From Treponema sp. (GTDB lineage Bacteria > Spirochaetota > Spirochaetia > Treponematales > Breznakiellaceae), in the NCBI GenBank assembly GCA_031284195.1, contig JAITAI010000044.1, positions 1 through 6,362 on the forward strand: 6,362 bases of DNA. The letters run 5' to 3'. Shown piece by piece: positions 1-6,362 of the stretch. A program made the translations under genes and the position numbers. Under the pieces are notes generated by a model. It was given only the letters and a program-made list of their open reading frames with translations. It was not told the origin of the DNA and ran no database searches. Positions within the stretch are counted from its first letter, which is position 1; each line of letters starts with the position of its first letter.

Positions 1-1
1 G

Positions 2-97
2 GCGGATTTTGATAAGGCCATAGCCCGGCAGCTTGCCCGAACCGGGGTATGGAAAATCCATATAGACGAAATTTCCGGGAAGCAGAATCACCTATGA
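2..97 (+). CDS. C-terminal end of an unidentified upstream gene (partial)
   Basis: An open frame enters from the left edge and runs 31 codons without a stop, ending in TGA at 95-97. The tail reads roughly ADFDKAIARQLARTG, then VWKIHIDEISGKQNHL. It is hydrophilic with no membrane segment or metal motif, and I do not recognise the family. Support for a real gene is positional: its stop overlaps the kinase start at 94 as ATGA, a classic translational-coupling arrangement. An open frame this short can occur by chance, and the 5' part lies outside the window, so function cannot be assigned. If real, it is probably co-transcribed with the kinase and may belong to the same pathway. Confidence 0.55.
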   Translation, partial: ADFDKAIARQLARTGVWKIHIDEISGKQNHL

Positions 98-1293
98 TCA
101 TTCATGGAACCGGCTGCTGCCTGATCGATTTTTTGTATGCCCCCGTGGATTTTACGAGTTCCTCCTTTAAAGTGGCGTTGTCTTGTACCGAAGGGGACCG
201 GGGCTTGATCCCAGGCAGGTTGGTCTTTGCAGAAGATATTGAAGAATTTACCGCTACCCCCTATCCCAGAATTCTTACGGAAATAAGCGGTGGGATCCCC
301 GCAATATCCTGCAATCTCGGGGGACCTTCGGTGGTATCCCTGGCCCATGTTGCCCAAATGCTTCACGGAAAATCCCATGCAGTGCGATTTTTCGGTTCCC
401 GAGGCATAGACGAAACCGGGGTTCTCCTTGAACAGGCCCTGGCCCGGCTTCCCTTTGAGGGCTATAAGCTCCTCGTCAAGGAGGGACTCACTGCCCGGAC
501 CGATGTACTTTCGGATCCCCGCTATGATAAAGGTCATGGGGAACGGACATTCATCCACCTACCAGGAACCGCCAGCTTGGTACACCCCGAAGAACTGGAT
601 GCTTCGTTCTTTGATGCCCATATTATCGCCTTTGGCGGAACTGCCTTGCTGCCCCCTCTACATGAACACCTGACAGAACTGCTCAGAAAAGCCCGAAAAA
701 ACGACGCAGTTACAGTGGTCAATTTGGTCTATGATTACCGGAGTGAGCGGGAATTTCCTGGCCAGAAGTGGAAGCTTGGCCTTTTGGATGACGCCTACGC
801 TGCTATTGACTTGCTTATCGCTGACCAGGATGAAGCCATAAAAACCTCTGGCTGTCCTACTATTGAAGCGGCAGTGGCCTGGTTTCTTGCCCAAGGAACA
901 GGGGCGGTGATTGTTACCCAAGGGGTACAGCCAGTACGGTTTGCCGCGGGGAAAGGCATCTTTGCTCCTCATGAACTGAGCAGTTTACCGGTCTGTGCAG
1001 CGATAAACCAGGATATCTCCCGGCGCCCTGAACTGCAGGGAGACACTACAGGTTGTGGAGATAACTTTGCAGGGGGGATCATGGTCGCTATGGTGGAACA
1101 GATGATGTCAGAGGCGAGAGGCAAACTGGATCTCCGGGAAGCCTGTATCCCAGCCATCATTGCTGGTGGTTTTGCCTGTTTTACCTGGGGAGGGGTCTTT
1201 TACGAGTCCCGGCCCGGGGAAAAACGAGAACGCCTTGCCCCGTATATGCCCAGGTACCGGAGCCAGCTTGGGTATTCAGTACCCTACGCATGA
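94..1293 (+). CDS. PfkB/ribokinase-family carbohydrate kinase
   Basis: Probable cytoplasmic kinase that moves the ATP gamma-phosphate to a sugar or nucleoside hydroxyl; the substrate cannot be read from sequence. Numbering from the ATG at 94 (399 aa): an N-terminal strand with GTGCCLIDF; the sugar-site glycines NLGGPS (74-79) and FGSRGIDETG (100-109); ADQDEA (243-248) at the usual N-x-x-E position; IVTQG (273-277); and the family signature DTTGCGDNFAGG from 317, whose D323 is the expected catalytic base and whose GCGD should form the anion hole. At 399 aa it is longer than the usual 300-330 aa, partly through a basic, Tyr-rich tail after the last core helix. An in-frame ATG at 49 would add 15 residues, but I prefer 94 because it overlaps the upstream stop as ATGA and the family fold begins right after it; GGGAAG at 77-82 is only a weak, distant RBS. 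Family assignment is firm, subfamily unknown. Confidence 0.9.
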   Translation: MIIHGTGCCLIDFLYAPVDFTSSSFKVALSCTEGDRGLIPGRLVFAEDIEEFTATPYPRILTEISGGIPAISCNLGGPSVVSLAHVAQMLHGKSHAVRFFGSRGIDETGVLLEQALARLPFEGYKLLVKEGLTARTDVLSDPRYDKGHGERTFIHLPGTASLVHPEELDASFFDAHIIAFGGTALLPPLHEHLTELLRKARKNDAVTVVNLVYDYRSEREFPGQKWKLGLLDDAYAAIDLLIADQDEAIKTSGCPTIEAAVAWFLAQGTGAVIVTQGVQPVRFAAGKGIFAPHELSSLPVCAAINQDISRRPELQGDTTGCGDNFAGGIMVAMVEQMMSEARGKLDLREACIPAIIAGGFACFTWGGVFYESRPGEKRERLAPYMPRYRSQLGYSVPYA

Positions 1294-1620
1294 AGTACTT
1301 TTAAGGGTGAGTGAAGGGGTGTATTTCTCCGTTGTTCTGTATCTTTTTCTTTAAATTAGGGGAAAAGCTCCTTCAAAAAGTTCTGACTCCTTTTCCACAG
1401 GGGAAGGATCCATGGGCTTTGCCTTACTGAAAGGCCCTCTCTCAGGTGCTTCCCGCCCTGGGTGCCTGTTCCACTCTTGTGCAGGAAAGAGGCAGATGGC
1501 GGAGGTGCTGGGTCCTCATCGCAGCCTGCGGCCAATGTTACACTGATATGGGGGAGCTCTCGGTCCCCAACCCCCGGAAGTTTTCTATGGGTTTATCTTG
1601 ACTCGTGTTCATGGCGACCG
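1294..1620. other. Gene-free spacer between the kinase and the IS relic
   Basis: No reading frame here resembles a known protein or has a convincing start and RBS. Two weak inverted repeats can be seen. One is at 1414-1437 (GGGCTTT against AAAGGCCC, one bulged base, followed by TCTCTC rather than a T run). The other starts about 1445 (CAGGTGC against GTGCCTG, with two G-T pairs). Either could be a poor terminator for the kinase transcript, but neither is strong. On the minus strand a short open stretch ends in ...VEKESELFEGAFPLI and then a stop near 1354; it matches nothing I know and may be a decayed gene or chance. The block ends where the left terminal repeat of the IS relic begins. Confidence 0.4.
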
Positions 1621-1633
1621 TGGTACCTCATTG
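1621..1633 (+). repeat. Left terminal inverted repeat of the IS relic
   Basis: TGGTACCTCATTG matches the complement of the other end in 12 of 13 positions. The TGA stop of the transposase relic (complement of 1628-1630) falls within it. A run of 11 identical bases at both borders of a transposase relic is unlikely to be chance, although matches of this length do occur at random somewhere in several kilobases. Confidence 0.65.
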
Positions 1634-2474
1634 AGAAAAGGTAACTTTAGACCTATGGGCTGCCATGAGAGCGTTGACAGCCTTATGCATAGTGTGCAGT
1701 AATGCCACGGGATTGTACAGAAAGCGCATTCTGGTCAGCTTGTCTGTCTCTTTCCCGGAAATGGAGGACTCAAGAAGCCCTCGGCAGGGGGGCTTCGGCG
1801 TATCGTAGACCTTGACGATCTTGGAACCAACCGTGGTTTTACTGAGGAGTTTCTTGTTGGGGATATAGACCCGGCCCAGAACAGCCAGTCCTTGGTCCGT
1901 ATCGAAGCGGGAGTAGCCGAGGGTAATTTCTAACAAAGACGTTATTTTACCACTCGGTTCGAACTAGAGGTTTGTATCCTTTTTCAAGGCCCAGTCGATG
2001 ATAGCCGGGCTTATCACCAGGAACTTTGCGGTGATGCAGAAGGAGGACTAGGTTTCGAAGCAGGCCATTAGCTCCCGGATGAGGGGAACCAGAAGTTTCC
2101 TATAATGGTTTCAATGAAGGCCCAGATAAGGGGGAGGGGCTGGATGATCTGCGGTCCGTAGACCGGTTTATTCTCTCCGCCTTTCCGCTGTGGGGCTGTT
2201 TCTACCTTGAGTTTGACCGACTTACCCTTTATGGTGAGGAAGGGGGCCTTCCCCTCAGTGGATCAAACTCTGCAAAGTTTATTTATGATGATATCTGGTC
2301 TTATCGGACAAACCTGTCTAGGGTATGGGATTTCTCTTTGTTGTTTGCCTTTCGGTACTGGGGAACAAGCTCCCCAGTCCATGCCTTTTTCACATGCATT
2401 GATAACCCGCTATACCCATCCAATCCCTCTATCGGCAGGGTAATGGGGCTTAGATTAATTATGAGGCCTTCCAT
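1628..2474 (-). pseudogene. Transposase relic, multiple frameshifts, stops and a core deletion
   Basis: Reading the minus strand from 2474 down, pieces of one DDE (rve-type) transposase appear in family order but in different frames. Piece 1 (2474-2301) holds the N-terminal part, VKKAWTGELVPQYRKANNKE then KSHTLDRFVR, and ends in TAA. A second frame continues with KTRYHHK (from 2302), like the family's TGYHRKYA. A third piece (about 2262-2098) has RKGGENKPVYGPQIIQPL and LIWAFIETI. Piece 4 (2098-1628) has LLVPLIRELMACFET, a TAG at 2048, then ITAKFLVISPAIIDWALKKD, a TAG at 1964, then LGYSRFDTDQGLAVL, KKLLSKTTVGSKIVKVYDTP and YNPVALLHTMHKAVNALM. The stretch that should carry the catalytic DDE residues, between the ISPAIID and LGYSRFD blocks, is missing, and about ten residues are also missing after GRVYI. 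Homology is from remembered family patterns, not a search. The piece from 1936 could look like a small gene with a TTG start, but it is only the transposase C-terminus. Confidence 0.8.
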
Positions 2475-2478
2475 CTAC

Positions 2479-2507
2479 TTGCATAAATCACCTAAGAAAA
2501 TTAAAAT
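2479..2507 (+). promoter_or_regulatory. Candidate sigma70-type promoter for nifJ, inside the IS relic
   Basis: TTGCAT at 2479-2484 (3 of 6 to TTGACA) is followed after exactly 17 bases by TAAAAT at 2502-2507 (5 of 6 to TATAAT). Transcription would start near 2513-2515, giving a leader of about 23 nt that includes the RBS. The surroundings are A/T-rich. It is the best match I see immediately upstream of nifJ and points outward from the IS end. The -35 is weak, so this is a prediction only. Confidence 0.45.
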
Positions 2508-2521
2508 GAGAACAACCCTAC

Positions 2522-2534
2522 CAATGAGGTACAA
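2522..2534 (-). repeat. Right terminal inverted repeat of the IS relic
   Basis: The complement reads TTGTACCTCATTG, matching the left end at 1621-1633 in 12 of 13 positions. It ends two bases before the nifJ ATG, and its plus-strand sequence contains the nifJ ribosome binding site. Confidence 0.65.
2526..2530 (+). promoter_or_regulatory. nifJ ribosome binding site (GAGGT)
   Basis: GAGGT lies 6 bases before the ATG at 2537, within the normal spacing range, and supports that start over the in-frame ATGs at 2555 and 2561, which have no purine-rich site before them. The site belongs to the IS terminal repeat. Confidence 0.75.
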
Positions 2535-2536
2535 TA

Positions 2537-5500
2537 ATGTCTGATAAAAAAAACATGGTTATGATTGACGGTAACACTGCCGCAGCCCACGTGGCCCATG
2601 CACTTAGTGAAGTAATTGCGATTTATCCGATTACCCCTTCGAGTCCTATGGGGGAACTCTCGGATGAGTTTTCTGCCCAGGGCCGAAGAAATCTGTGGGG
2701 TACGGTCCCCCAAGTTGTCGAAATGCAGTCCGAAGCGGGTGCCGCAGGAGCAGTACACGGGGCTTTGACCACCGGCGCACTTTCCACCACCTTCACCGCC
2801 TCCCAAGGCTTACTCTTGATGATTCCGAATATGTACAAGATCGCCGGGGAACTGACCTCCACGGTATTCCACATTGCCGCCCGAGCTTTGGCTACCAGTT
2901 CCCTCTCGATTTTCGGGGATCATCAGGATGTGATGGCTTGCCGCCAGACCGGTTGGGCGCTTCTGGCCTCCAACAGTGTCCAGGAGGTGATGGACCTGGC
3001 GGTAATCGCCCACGCCGCGACCTTGCGCTCCCGAATACCCTTCCTTCACTTCTTCGACGGCTTTAGGACCAGCCATGAGCAGCAGAAAATCGAGGAAGTG
3101 TCCTATGAGGTGATGCGAGCCATGATCGATGACGATCTGGTTCGTGCACATCGGGCCCGGGGGCTTACGCCGGAAAAACCGGCCATCCGGGGAACTGCTC
3201 AGAACCCTGATACCTACTTCCAAGGCCGGGAAGGGGTGAACCCCTATTATGATAAGGTGGCTGCTATCGTCCAGGCAGAGATGGACAAGTACGCCAAACT
3301 TACAGGCCGTGCCTACCATATATTCGATTACTTTGGCGCAAAGGATGCGGAAAAGGTGCTGGTCATCATGGGATCCGGCGCAGAGACCTGCGAAGAGACG
3401 GTGGAATACCTGGTTGCCCAGGGTGAAAAGGTTGGGATCCTCAAGGTCCGGCTCTTCCGGCCTTTTGATGCCTTCGCATTCGTCAAGGCCCTACCTCCCA
3501 CGGTTAAGAGCCTTGCTGTTCTCGACCGGACCAAGGAGCCTGGTTCCTTGGGTGAGCCCCTCTATGAAGATGTGGTATCTGCCTGCGGTATGGTAACCCA
3601 GGCCGGGAAAGCGCCTTGGAAATTCCAGTTCCCCACCATCCTCGGCGGCCGTTATGGCCTGGGGTCCAAAGAATTTACCCCTGGCATGGTTAAGGCGGTA
3701 TTTGACAACCTCTCCGGGAAGCAAATCTCCAACTTTACCGTGGGTATTCAGGATGATGTCCAGGGGAAGAGCCTAGACTACGATGAACACTTTGTGATTC
3801 CTGAAGAGGGAATGAATGAAGCCATGTTCTATGGCCTTGGATCCGACGGCACCGTAGGGGCAAACAAAAACTCCATCAAAATTATCGGGGCTACTAAGCC
3901 GGAGCTGTTTGCTCAAGCCTATTTCTCCTACGACTCCAAGAAATCCGGGGGTTTCACCATCAGTCACCTCCGTTTTGGTTCAAAGCCCATCCGCCGACCT
4001 TACCTCATCACCAAGGCGGACTTCCTCGCTTGCCACAAGTTTTCCTATATGGAGACCCTGGACATGCTTGCCAATGCCAAAGTGGGGGGTACCTTCCTCC
4101 TCAACAGCCCGTACAGTGCCGCTGAGGTCTGGAACGAAATACCGGTGGAAGCCCAGAAGCGCATCATTGATAAAAAGTTGCGATTCTATGTGATCAATGC
4201 CATGGAGATCGCCCGGAAAACCGGCATGGGGAACCGGATCAACACGGTGATGCAGGCTGCCTACTTCAAGATCTCCGGTGTATTGCCCGATGCCCTGGCT
4301 GTGGAAGAAATGAAGCACTTTATTGAGAAATCCTACGGTAAGAAAGGGGTTGATGTAGTGCAGAAAAACTTCGCCACTGTGGACGCGGCCCTTTCCGCAG
4401 TAGAAGAGGTAAAATACCCCGCCACCGCGGCCAGTAAGTTGCACATGAAGAAGCCTTTTGCCACGGCTCGGGATTCCTGGATCCAGGAAACTTTGGGCGC
4501 AGTATCCATCCAAGAGGGGGACAAGCTTCCGGTAAGTAAGATCCCCGAGGACGGTACCTTCCCCACCGCAACGACCCAGTATGAAAAGCGGGCAGTAGCC
4601 GAGCGGGTCCCTTCGTGGAATCCCGATGCGTGTATCCAATGTGGTAACTGTGCGGCGGTTTGTTCCCACGCCTGTATCCGTATGAAGAACCTCACCGATG
4701 CGGAAGCGGCGGCTGCCCCTAAGGGCTTTAAGACCGTGGCGATCAAGCCCAAGGCAGTGGAGGGCAAGAAAACCTGTCTTCTCATCTCTGCAGAGGACTG
4801 CATGGAATGTGGGGTCTGTATCAATATCTGTCCCAAATCCAAAGATGCTTCCAAGCCCCAGGCTCTTTCCTGGAAGTCCTACGCAGATGACCCGGTATAT
4901 CATGCGGAACAAGCCGCTGCTTGGGATTACTTCCTCAAGCTCCCGGAGGTTCCGGCAGAAGAACTCAACCTTTCGGCAGTCAAGGGCTTGGCGTACAAGC
5001 GGCCCCTCTTTGAATTCTCTGGAGCCTGTGGAGGCTGTGGCGAAACGCCCTATGTGAAGCTCCTCTCTCAGCTCTTTGGTGAACGGGCGATCATCGCTAA
5101 CGCTACAGGGTGTTCTTCCATTTACGGGGGAAACCTCCCCACCACTCCGTACTGTCAACGGGCCGATGGACGGGGGCCTGTGTGGTCCAACAGTCTTTTC
5201 GAGGATGCCGCTGAGTTCGGTATGGGGATGCGGCTCACCAGCGACAAACTTGCGGAATACGCTCGGGAAGTAGCGGTACAGGCCAAAAAGGGAGGCATCC
5301 AGGGAAGCCTCATCGACCGCCTCCTCGCTAATGCCCAGGCCGACGATGCAGCTATTGAAGAACAGCGCGCATGGGTGAATGAACTCAAAAAGGCCCTTGC
5401 AGGGGAAAGCAGTTCCGCGGCGAAAATGCTCTTTTCTCTGGCAGACCACTTCATCAAACGTTCCGTATGGATCCTTGGGGGAGACGGCTGGGGCTATGAC

Positions 5501-6106
5501 ATTGGTTACGGTGGTCTTGACCATGTACTGGCTGCAGGCCGGAACGTGAATGTCCTCTGTATGGATACTGAAGTCTACTCTAATACCGGTGGTCAGATGT
5601 CCAAGGCAACTCCGGTGGGAGCCATCGCCAAATTTGCCGCAGGTGGTAAGGATATTACCAAAAAAGACCTAGGGGCCATGGCCATGAGCTATGGGTATGT
5701 GTACGTAGCAAAAGTCGCCATGGGTGCCAACATGGCCCAGGTAATCAAGGCCTTCCGGGAAGCGGAGAGCTACGACGGTCCTTCGATCATCATCGCCTAT
5801 TCTCACTGCATCAACCACGGTATTGATATGAGCCACGGCCTAGACCAGCAAAAAGGGGCGGTTACCTGTGGTCTCTGGCCCTTGTACCGTTATGATCCTC
5901 GGCTTAAAAATGAGAACAAGAACCCCTTCCAGCTTGACTCCAAAGACCCCACCACCAGTCTGGAAGATTTCATGTACAAGGAAGTGCGGTTCAAGAGCCT
6001 CAAGGCAGCCTCTCCTGAGCGGGCTGCGGCCTTGCTTGCAAAAGCCAAGGCTCAAACAGAGCGAGTGCTGAAGGAATACCAGTATCTAGCAGCCAGGCCC
6101 TTCTAA
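2537..6106 (+). CDS. nifJ: Pyruvate:ferredoxin (flavodoxin) oxidoreductase, single-chain
   Basis: Cytoplasmic, normally homodimeric enzyme oxidising pyruvate with CoA to acetyl-CoA and CO2, passing electrons through TPP and three [4Fe-4S] clusters to ferredoxin or flavodoxin. The 1189 aa match the usual 1170-1200 and all domains are in order. Domain I: DGNTAAAHVA (11-20), YPITPSS (30-36), E66 and R116, the expected pyruvate/TPP contacts. Domain II: VLVIMGSG (274-281). Domain III (gamma-like): GSDGTVGANK (435-444). EKR linker: YEKR (682-685). Dicluster ferredoxin domain: C699/C702/C705/C709 and C755/C758/C761/C765. TPP domain: proximal-cluster cysteines C831, C834, C859 and C1091, and the Mg-TPP motif from GDG (982-984) to SNTGGQ (1015-1020). 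It lacks the C-terminal extension of the Desulfovibrio africanus enzyme. The first cluster motif ends C-S-H-A-C instead of the common C-P-H. It is probably monocistronic, with promoter and RBS in the IS relic and terminator hairpins just downstream. No frameshift or internal stop is seen. Confidence 0.98.
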   Translation: MSDKKNMVMIDGNTAAAHVAHALSEVIAIYPITPSSPMGELSDEFSAQGRRNLWGTVPQVVEMQSEAGAAGAVHGALTTGALSTTFTASQGLLLMIPNMYKIAGELTSTVFHIAARALATSSLSIFGDHQDVMACRQTGWALLASNSVQEVMDLAVIAHAATLRSRIPFLHFFDGFRTSHEQQKIEEVSYEVMRAMIDDDLVRAHRARGLTPEKPAIRGTAQNPDTYFQGREGVNPYYDKVAAIVQAEMDKYAKLTGRAYHIFDYFGAKDAEKVLVIMGSGAETCEETVEYLVAQGEKVGILKVRLFRPFDAFAFVKALPPTVKSLAVLDRTKEPGSLGEPLYEDVVSACGMVTQAGKAPWKFQFPTILGGRYGLGSKEFTPGMVKAVFDNLSGKQISNFTVGIQDDVQGKSLDYDEHFVIPEEGMNEAMFYGLGSDGTVGANKNSIKIIGATKPELFAQAYFSYDSKKSGGFTISHLRFGSKPIRRPYLITKADFLACHKFSYMETLDMLANAKVGGTFLLNSPYSAAEVWNEIPVEAQKRIIDKKLRFYVINAMEIARKTGMGNRINTVMQAAYFKISGVLPDALAVEEMKHFIEKSYGKKGVDVVQKNFATVDAALSAVEEVKYPATAASKLHMKKPFATARDSWIQETLGAVSIQEGDKLPVSKIPEDGTFPTATTQYEKRAVAERVPSWNPDACIQCGNCAAVCSHACIRMKNLTDAEAAAAPKGFKTVAIKPKAVEGKKTCLLISAEDCMECGVCINICPKSKDASKPQALSWKSYADDPVYHAEQAAAWDYFLKLPEVPAEELNLSAVKGLAYKRPLFEFSGACGGCGETPYVKLLSQLFGERAIIANATGCSSIYGGNLPTTPYCQRADGRGPVWSNSLFEDAAEFGMGMRLTSDKLAEYAREVAVQAKKGGIQGSLIDRLLANAQADDAAIEEQRAWVNELKKALAGESSSAAKMLFSLADHFIKRSVWILGGDGWGYDIGYGGLDHVLAAGRNVNVLCMDTEVYSNTGGQMSKATPVGAIAKFAAGGKDITKKDLGAMAMSYGYVYVAKVAMGANMAQVIKAFREAESYDGPSIIIAYSHCINHGIDMSHGLDQQKGAVTCGLWPLYRYDPRLKNENKNPFQLDSKDPTTSLEDFMYKEVRFKSLKAASPERAAALLAKAKAQTERVLKEYQYLAARPF

Positions 6107-6119
6107 AAAATAACGAGCC

Positions 6120-6147
6120 TTGTTCGGAAACTGAAGTTTCCGAACAA
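6120..6147. terminator. Perfect 12-bp palindrome just after nifJ
   Basis: TTGTTCGGAAAC and its exact complement GTTTCCGAACAA flank a TGAA tetraloop, 13 bases after the nifJ stop. No T run follows directly (CCACCGTTTT comes next), so it is more an mRNA-stabilising or REP-like hairpin than a textbook terminator. Its arm differs by one base from an arm of the palindrome at 6205-6243. Confidence 0.6.
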
Positions 6148-6166
6148 CCACCGTTTTAAAACAATA

Positions 6167-6201
6167 AAAAACGTGGATTTCGTCAAGAAATCCGCGTTTT
6201 T
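6167..6201. terminator. Intrinsic terminator of nifJ, probably bidirectional
   Basis: A 15-bp stem (6167-6181 with 6187-6201) contains one G-T pair and a GTCAA loop. The plus strand ends in CGCGTTTTT and the 5' arm begins AAAAACG, so a transcript from either side would form a hairpin ending in a U run. It lies 60 bases past the nifJ stop and is the best terminator in the window. Confidence 0.8.
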
Positions 6202-6204
6202 GAA

Positions 6205-6243
6205 AGCGGTGTTCGAGAACCAACCAGGTTTTCGAACAACGCT
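6205..6243. repeat. 17-bp imperfect palindrome, related to the one at 6120
   Basis: The arms at 6205-6221 and 6227-6243 pair over 17 positions with one mismatch and one G-T pair, around an AACCA loop. The right arm contains GTTTTCGAACAA, one base different from GTTTCCGAACAA of the first palindrome. No T run follows. This looks like a member of a dispersed palindromic repeat family or a back-up hairpin. Confidence 0.6.
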
Positions 6244-6273
6244 ACTGTTCTAGGGAGGAGCTTATACAGCAGC

Positions 6274-6305
6274 GGATTTTTTCCCATGAACATGTAAAAA
6301 AATCC
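6274..6305. repeat. A/T-rich inverted repeat
   Basis: GGATTTTTT (6274-6282) and AAAAAATCC (6297-6305) pair over 9 bp around a 14-base loop. It is mostly A-T and so only weakly stable. It could be a further hairpin of the intergenic cluster or chance in A/T-rich sequence. The rest of 6244-6362 shows no gene; AGGGAGGAG at 6252-6260 looks like a ribosome binding site but has no start codon at a usable distance. Confidence 0.35.
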
Positions 6306-6362
6306 TGATGTATGGGTTCTTGTGGGCTTCGAGTCTTTGCATATAGTTATACGGTTTTATAT

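Larger units (their letters stand above)
1621..2534 (-). mobile_element. Decayed, internally deleted insertion sequence (rve/IS481-like)
   Basis: The borders are set by a 13-bp inverted repeat, TGGTACCTCATTG at 1621-1633 and the complement of TTGTACCTCATTG at 2522-2534 (12/13 identical). Everything recognisable between them is transposase relic on the minus strand. The relic's stop codon lies inside the left repeat, so the coding region ran to the very end of the element. At 914 bp it is shorter than I would expect for an element encoding a transposase of this type, which fits the internal deletion. I see no clear target-site duplication (left flank ...GCGACCG, right flank TAATGTC), consistent with age or with end positions off by a base or two. 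The exact ISfinder family is not determined. The element should be immobile on its own. Confidence 0.7.

Noticed and set aside
1462..1644. A 60-codon open frame on the plus strand
   Set aside because: Low-complexity Gly/Ser/Pro content, no RBS or family resemblance, and it runs into the IS terminal repeat.
1628..1936. A possible 102-aa small gene on the minus strand starting at TTG
   Set aside because: Its sequence is the C-terminal part of a transposase, and the same frame continues upstream through stop codons into more transposase sequence, so it is part of a pseudogene.
2207..2544. Plus-strand open frames of 68 and 78 codons before nifJ
   Set aside because: They are antisense to the transposase relic and match no family; one overlaps the nifJ start.
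3980..5524. A 514-codon open frame on the minus strand opposite nifJ
   Set aside because: It lies wholly within nifJ, has no recognisable domain or RBS, and its composition is what the complement of nifJ codons would give. nifJ itself has every cofactor motif.
6251..6325. A new gene starting after AGGGAGGAG, or the short ATG frame near 6308
   Set aside because: There is no start codon at the right distance from the purine-rich site, and the ATG frame stops after about 13 codons.
6320..6347. Promoter TTGTGG-16-TATAGT near the right edge
   Set aside because: The -35 is poor, the spacing is short and no downstream gene is visible in the window, so it cannot be supported.
6107..6362. CRISPR array suggested by repeated palindromes
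   Set aside because: The palindromes differ in length and sequence, have no uniform spacers, and no cas gene is present.

Overview
This window fits an anaerobic, fermentative or acetogenic bacterium of medium G+C. The main evidence is a full-length single-chain pyruvate:ferredoxin (flavodoxin) oxidoreductase (nifJ type). A spirochaete such as a Treponema is my best guess, from overall impression of the genes and the transposase relic. No marker in the window proves it.

Layout: (1) Bases 2-97 hold the last 31 codons of an unidentified upstream gene. Its TGA overlaps, as ATGA, the start of (2) a PfkB/ribokinase-family carbohydrate kinase at 94-1293, so the two are probably one operon. (3) 1294-1620 carries no gene I can recognise. 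(4) 1621-2534 is a decayed insertion sequence. It has near-identical 13-bp inverted termini (12/13) and, on the minus strand, a transposase relic in at least three frames with in-frame stops and a large internal deletion that removed most of the catalytic core. (5) 2537-6106 is nifJ (1189 aa), with every expected cofactor motif present. (6) 6107-6362 contains three palindromes in tandem, of which the second looks like an intrinsic terminator, followed by apparently gene-free sequence.

The most interesting point is the junction of (4) and (5). The right terminal repeat of the IS relic ends two bases before the nifJ start codon. The GAGGT ribosome binding site of nifJ is part of that repeat, and the best promoter candidate (TTGCAT-17-TAAAAT) also lies inside the relic. 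nifJ therefore seems to use an IS end as its translation, and possibly transcription, initiation region.

The kinase and nifJ are separated by over 1.2 kb of non-coding and relic DNA and are not obviously one operon. The kinase would act in sugar or nucleoside phosphorylation. NifJ would convert pyruvate and CoA to acetyl-CoA and CO2 while reducing ferredoxin or flavodoxin. I found no CRISPR array, tRNA, rRNA or defence system, and no convincing new multi-gene system.
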